DNA from: Ctenosaura bakeri
Taxonomy: Eukaryota > Chordata > Lepidosauria > Squamata > Iguanidae
NCBI GenBank assembly: GCA_948474755.1
Contig: CAOLHI010003121.1
Coordinates: forward strand, 62,001-126,000
DNA length: 64,000 nucleotides
Direction: 5' to 3'
Position 1 is the stretch's first letter. Each line of letters starts with the position of its first letter. Shown piece after piece: positions 63,561 to 64,000 of the stretch. Under the pieces are notes generated by a model, which saw only the letters and a list, made by a program, of their open reading frames with translations, had not been told where the DNA came from and ran no database searches. The translations under genes and the position numbers were made by a program.

Positions 63561-64000
63561 CTCAGTGGTGGTGCGCAAGCGCGAGCCACGCACTCGCGTC
63601 TTCCCGCCCCCTTTGAAGTACCTCACAAAAGAAAATTTTCTTGGCATTGAGCGAGAGTGAGTTGGAAGGGCCATCTCTGACCAGCCACTCCGAGGCTCAA
63701 CGCTAAAAACATCTAGTATAAGGAAGTCTGAGAAGGCAAGTATTAAAACGAAGGTGAAAGGAAAATTACCTGGTAAGGCAGTTAAGTCTGTTGAGGGCGG
63801 GCAACGGCTCCCAACCGCTCCTTTAACTTCCGGCGGCCATGTTGAAAAGAGGCATTCAGTAAGCAAGGGAGGGGGCTATGAGAGGAAAGAGCTCTCCTGA
63901 CCAATCCAAGCTTGCCAGCAACACAACCAATCACACTCAAGCATGCGAGCAGCCTCTGCCAGGGGAAATGGCCGCCCCTCAGTCAGCAGTTCCTGGCCCT
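63561..64000. other. GC-richer right edge, unresolved
   Basis: CpG content rises ('gcgcaagcgcgagccacgca', 'aacttccggcggccatgttg'). Two CCAAT boxes occur ('gaccaatccaag' at 63,900 and 'caaccaatcaca' at 63,924). It could be the interior of the hAT element or a promoter region continuing beyond the window. A minus-strand open frame (63,866-63,483) has no recognised domain. Confidence 0.35.

Noticed and set aside
63483..63866. 127-codon minus-strand frame as a gene
   Set aside because: It overlaps a hAT terminus at one end and shows no known domain. The evidence is too weak to call a gene.

Overview
The window looks like nuclear DNA from a squamate reptile, probably a lizard. I infer this from its repeats: tRNA-headed SINEs with CAA/ATT tails of the lizard type, CR1 3' ends, several AT-rich L1 fragments, a DIRS element, Ty1/copia and Ty3/gypsy remnants, and many short DNA transposons. 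I see no bacterial-type operons, no tRNA or rRNA genes and no CRISPR array. Most of the window is intergenic or intronic repeat DNA. The species cannot be told from what I can see.

Layout. From 0 to 28 kb there is no supportable gene. It holds SINEs (one with a 5S-rRNA-derived head), a Harbinger-type MITE family (9,974-10,439 and 14,021-14,519), a hAT-type element with GAGTC-rich ends and a perfect 8-bp target duplication into which the second Harbinger copy has inserted, three of four palindromic MITEs, and two related LTR-like sequences at 24.6-26.8 kb. From 28,177 to 34,263 there is a GC-rich, minus-strand DIRS-type tyrosine-recombinase retrotransposon. It has inverted terminal repeats, an internal complementary region and three long open frames: a gag-like protein, reverse transcriptase-RNase H-methyltransferase-like, and tyrosine recombinase. 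From 34 to 41 kb lie an inverted repeat around a microsatellite, an internally deleted CR1 that keeps ORF1 sequence, and a copia integrase fragment cut by another retroposon.

From about 41 to 49.3 kb the plus strand carries a multi-exon gene of the maestro HEAT-like repeat (MROH) type. Twelve exons with good splice sites and matching phases can be followed. It carries two lesions, an in-frame TGA and a one-base deletion that the phase of the next exon confirms independently, so I call it a young pseudogene. A truncated L1 lies in one intron. A second, inverted and internally deleted copy of the same locus lies at 54.3-56.45 kb and is interrupted by a TA-flanked MITE. Between the two copies are a deleted gypsy element with a TATA-bearing LTR and decayed L1 pieces.

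From 57 to 64 kb there is no supportable gene. It holds an LTR-like sequence at its edge, a 0.3-kb direct duplication, a palindromic MITE, an L1 3' end and, near the right edge, a hAT terminus resembling the SPIN group.

The most interesting items are the largely intact DIRS element with its unusual coding layout, the inverted MROH pseudogene pair, and the nested hAT/Harbinger insertion whose boundaries can be read to the base.
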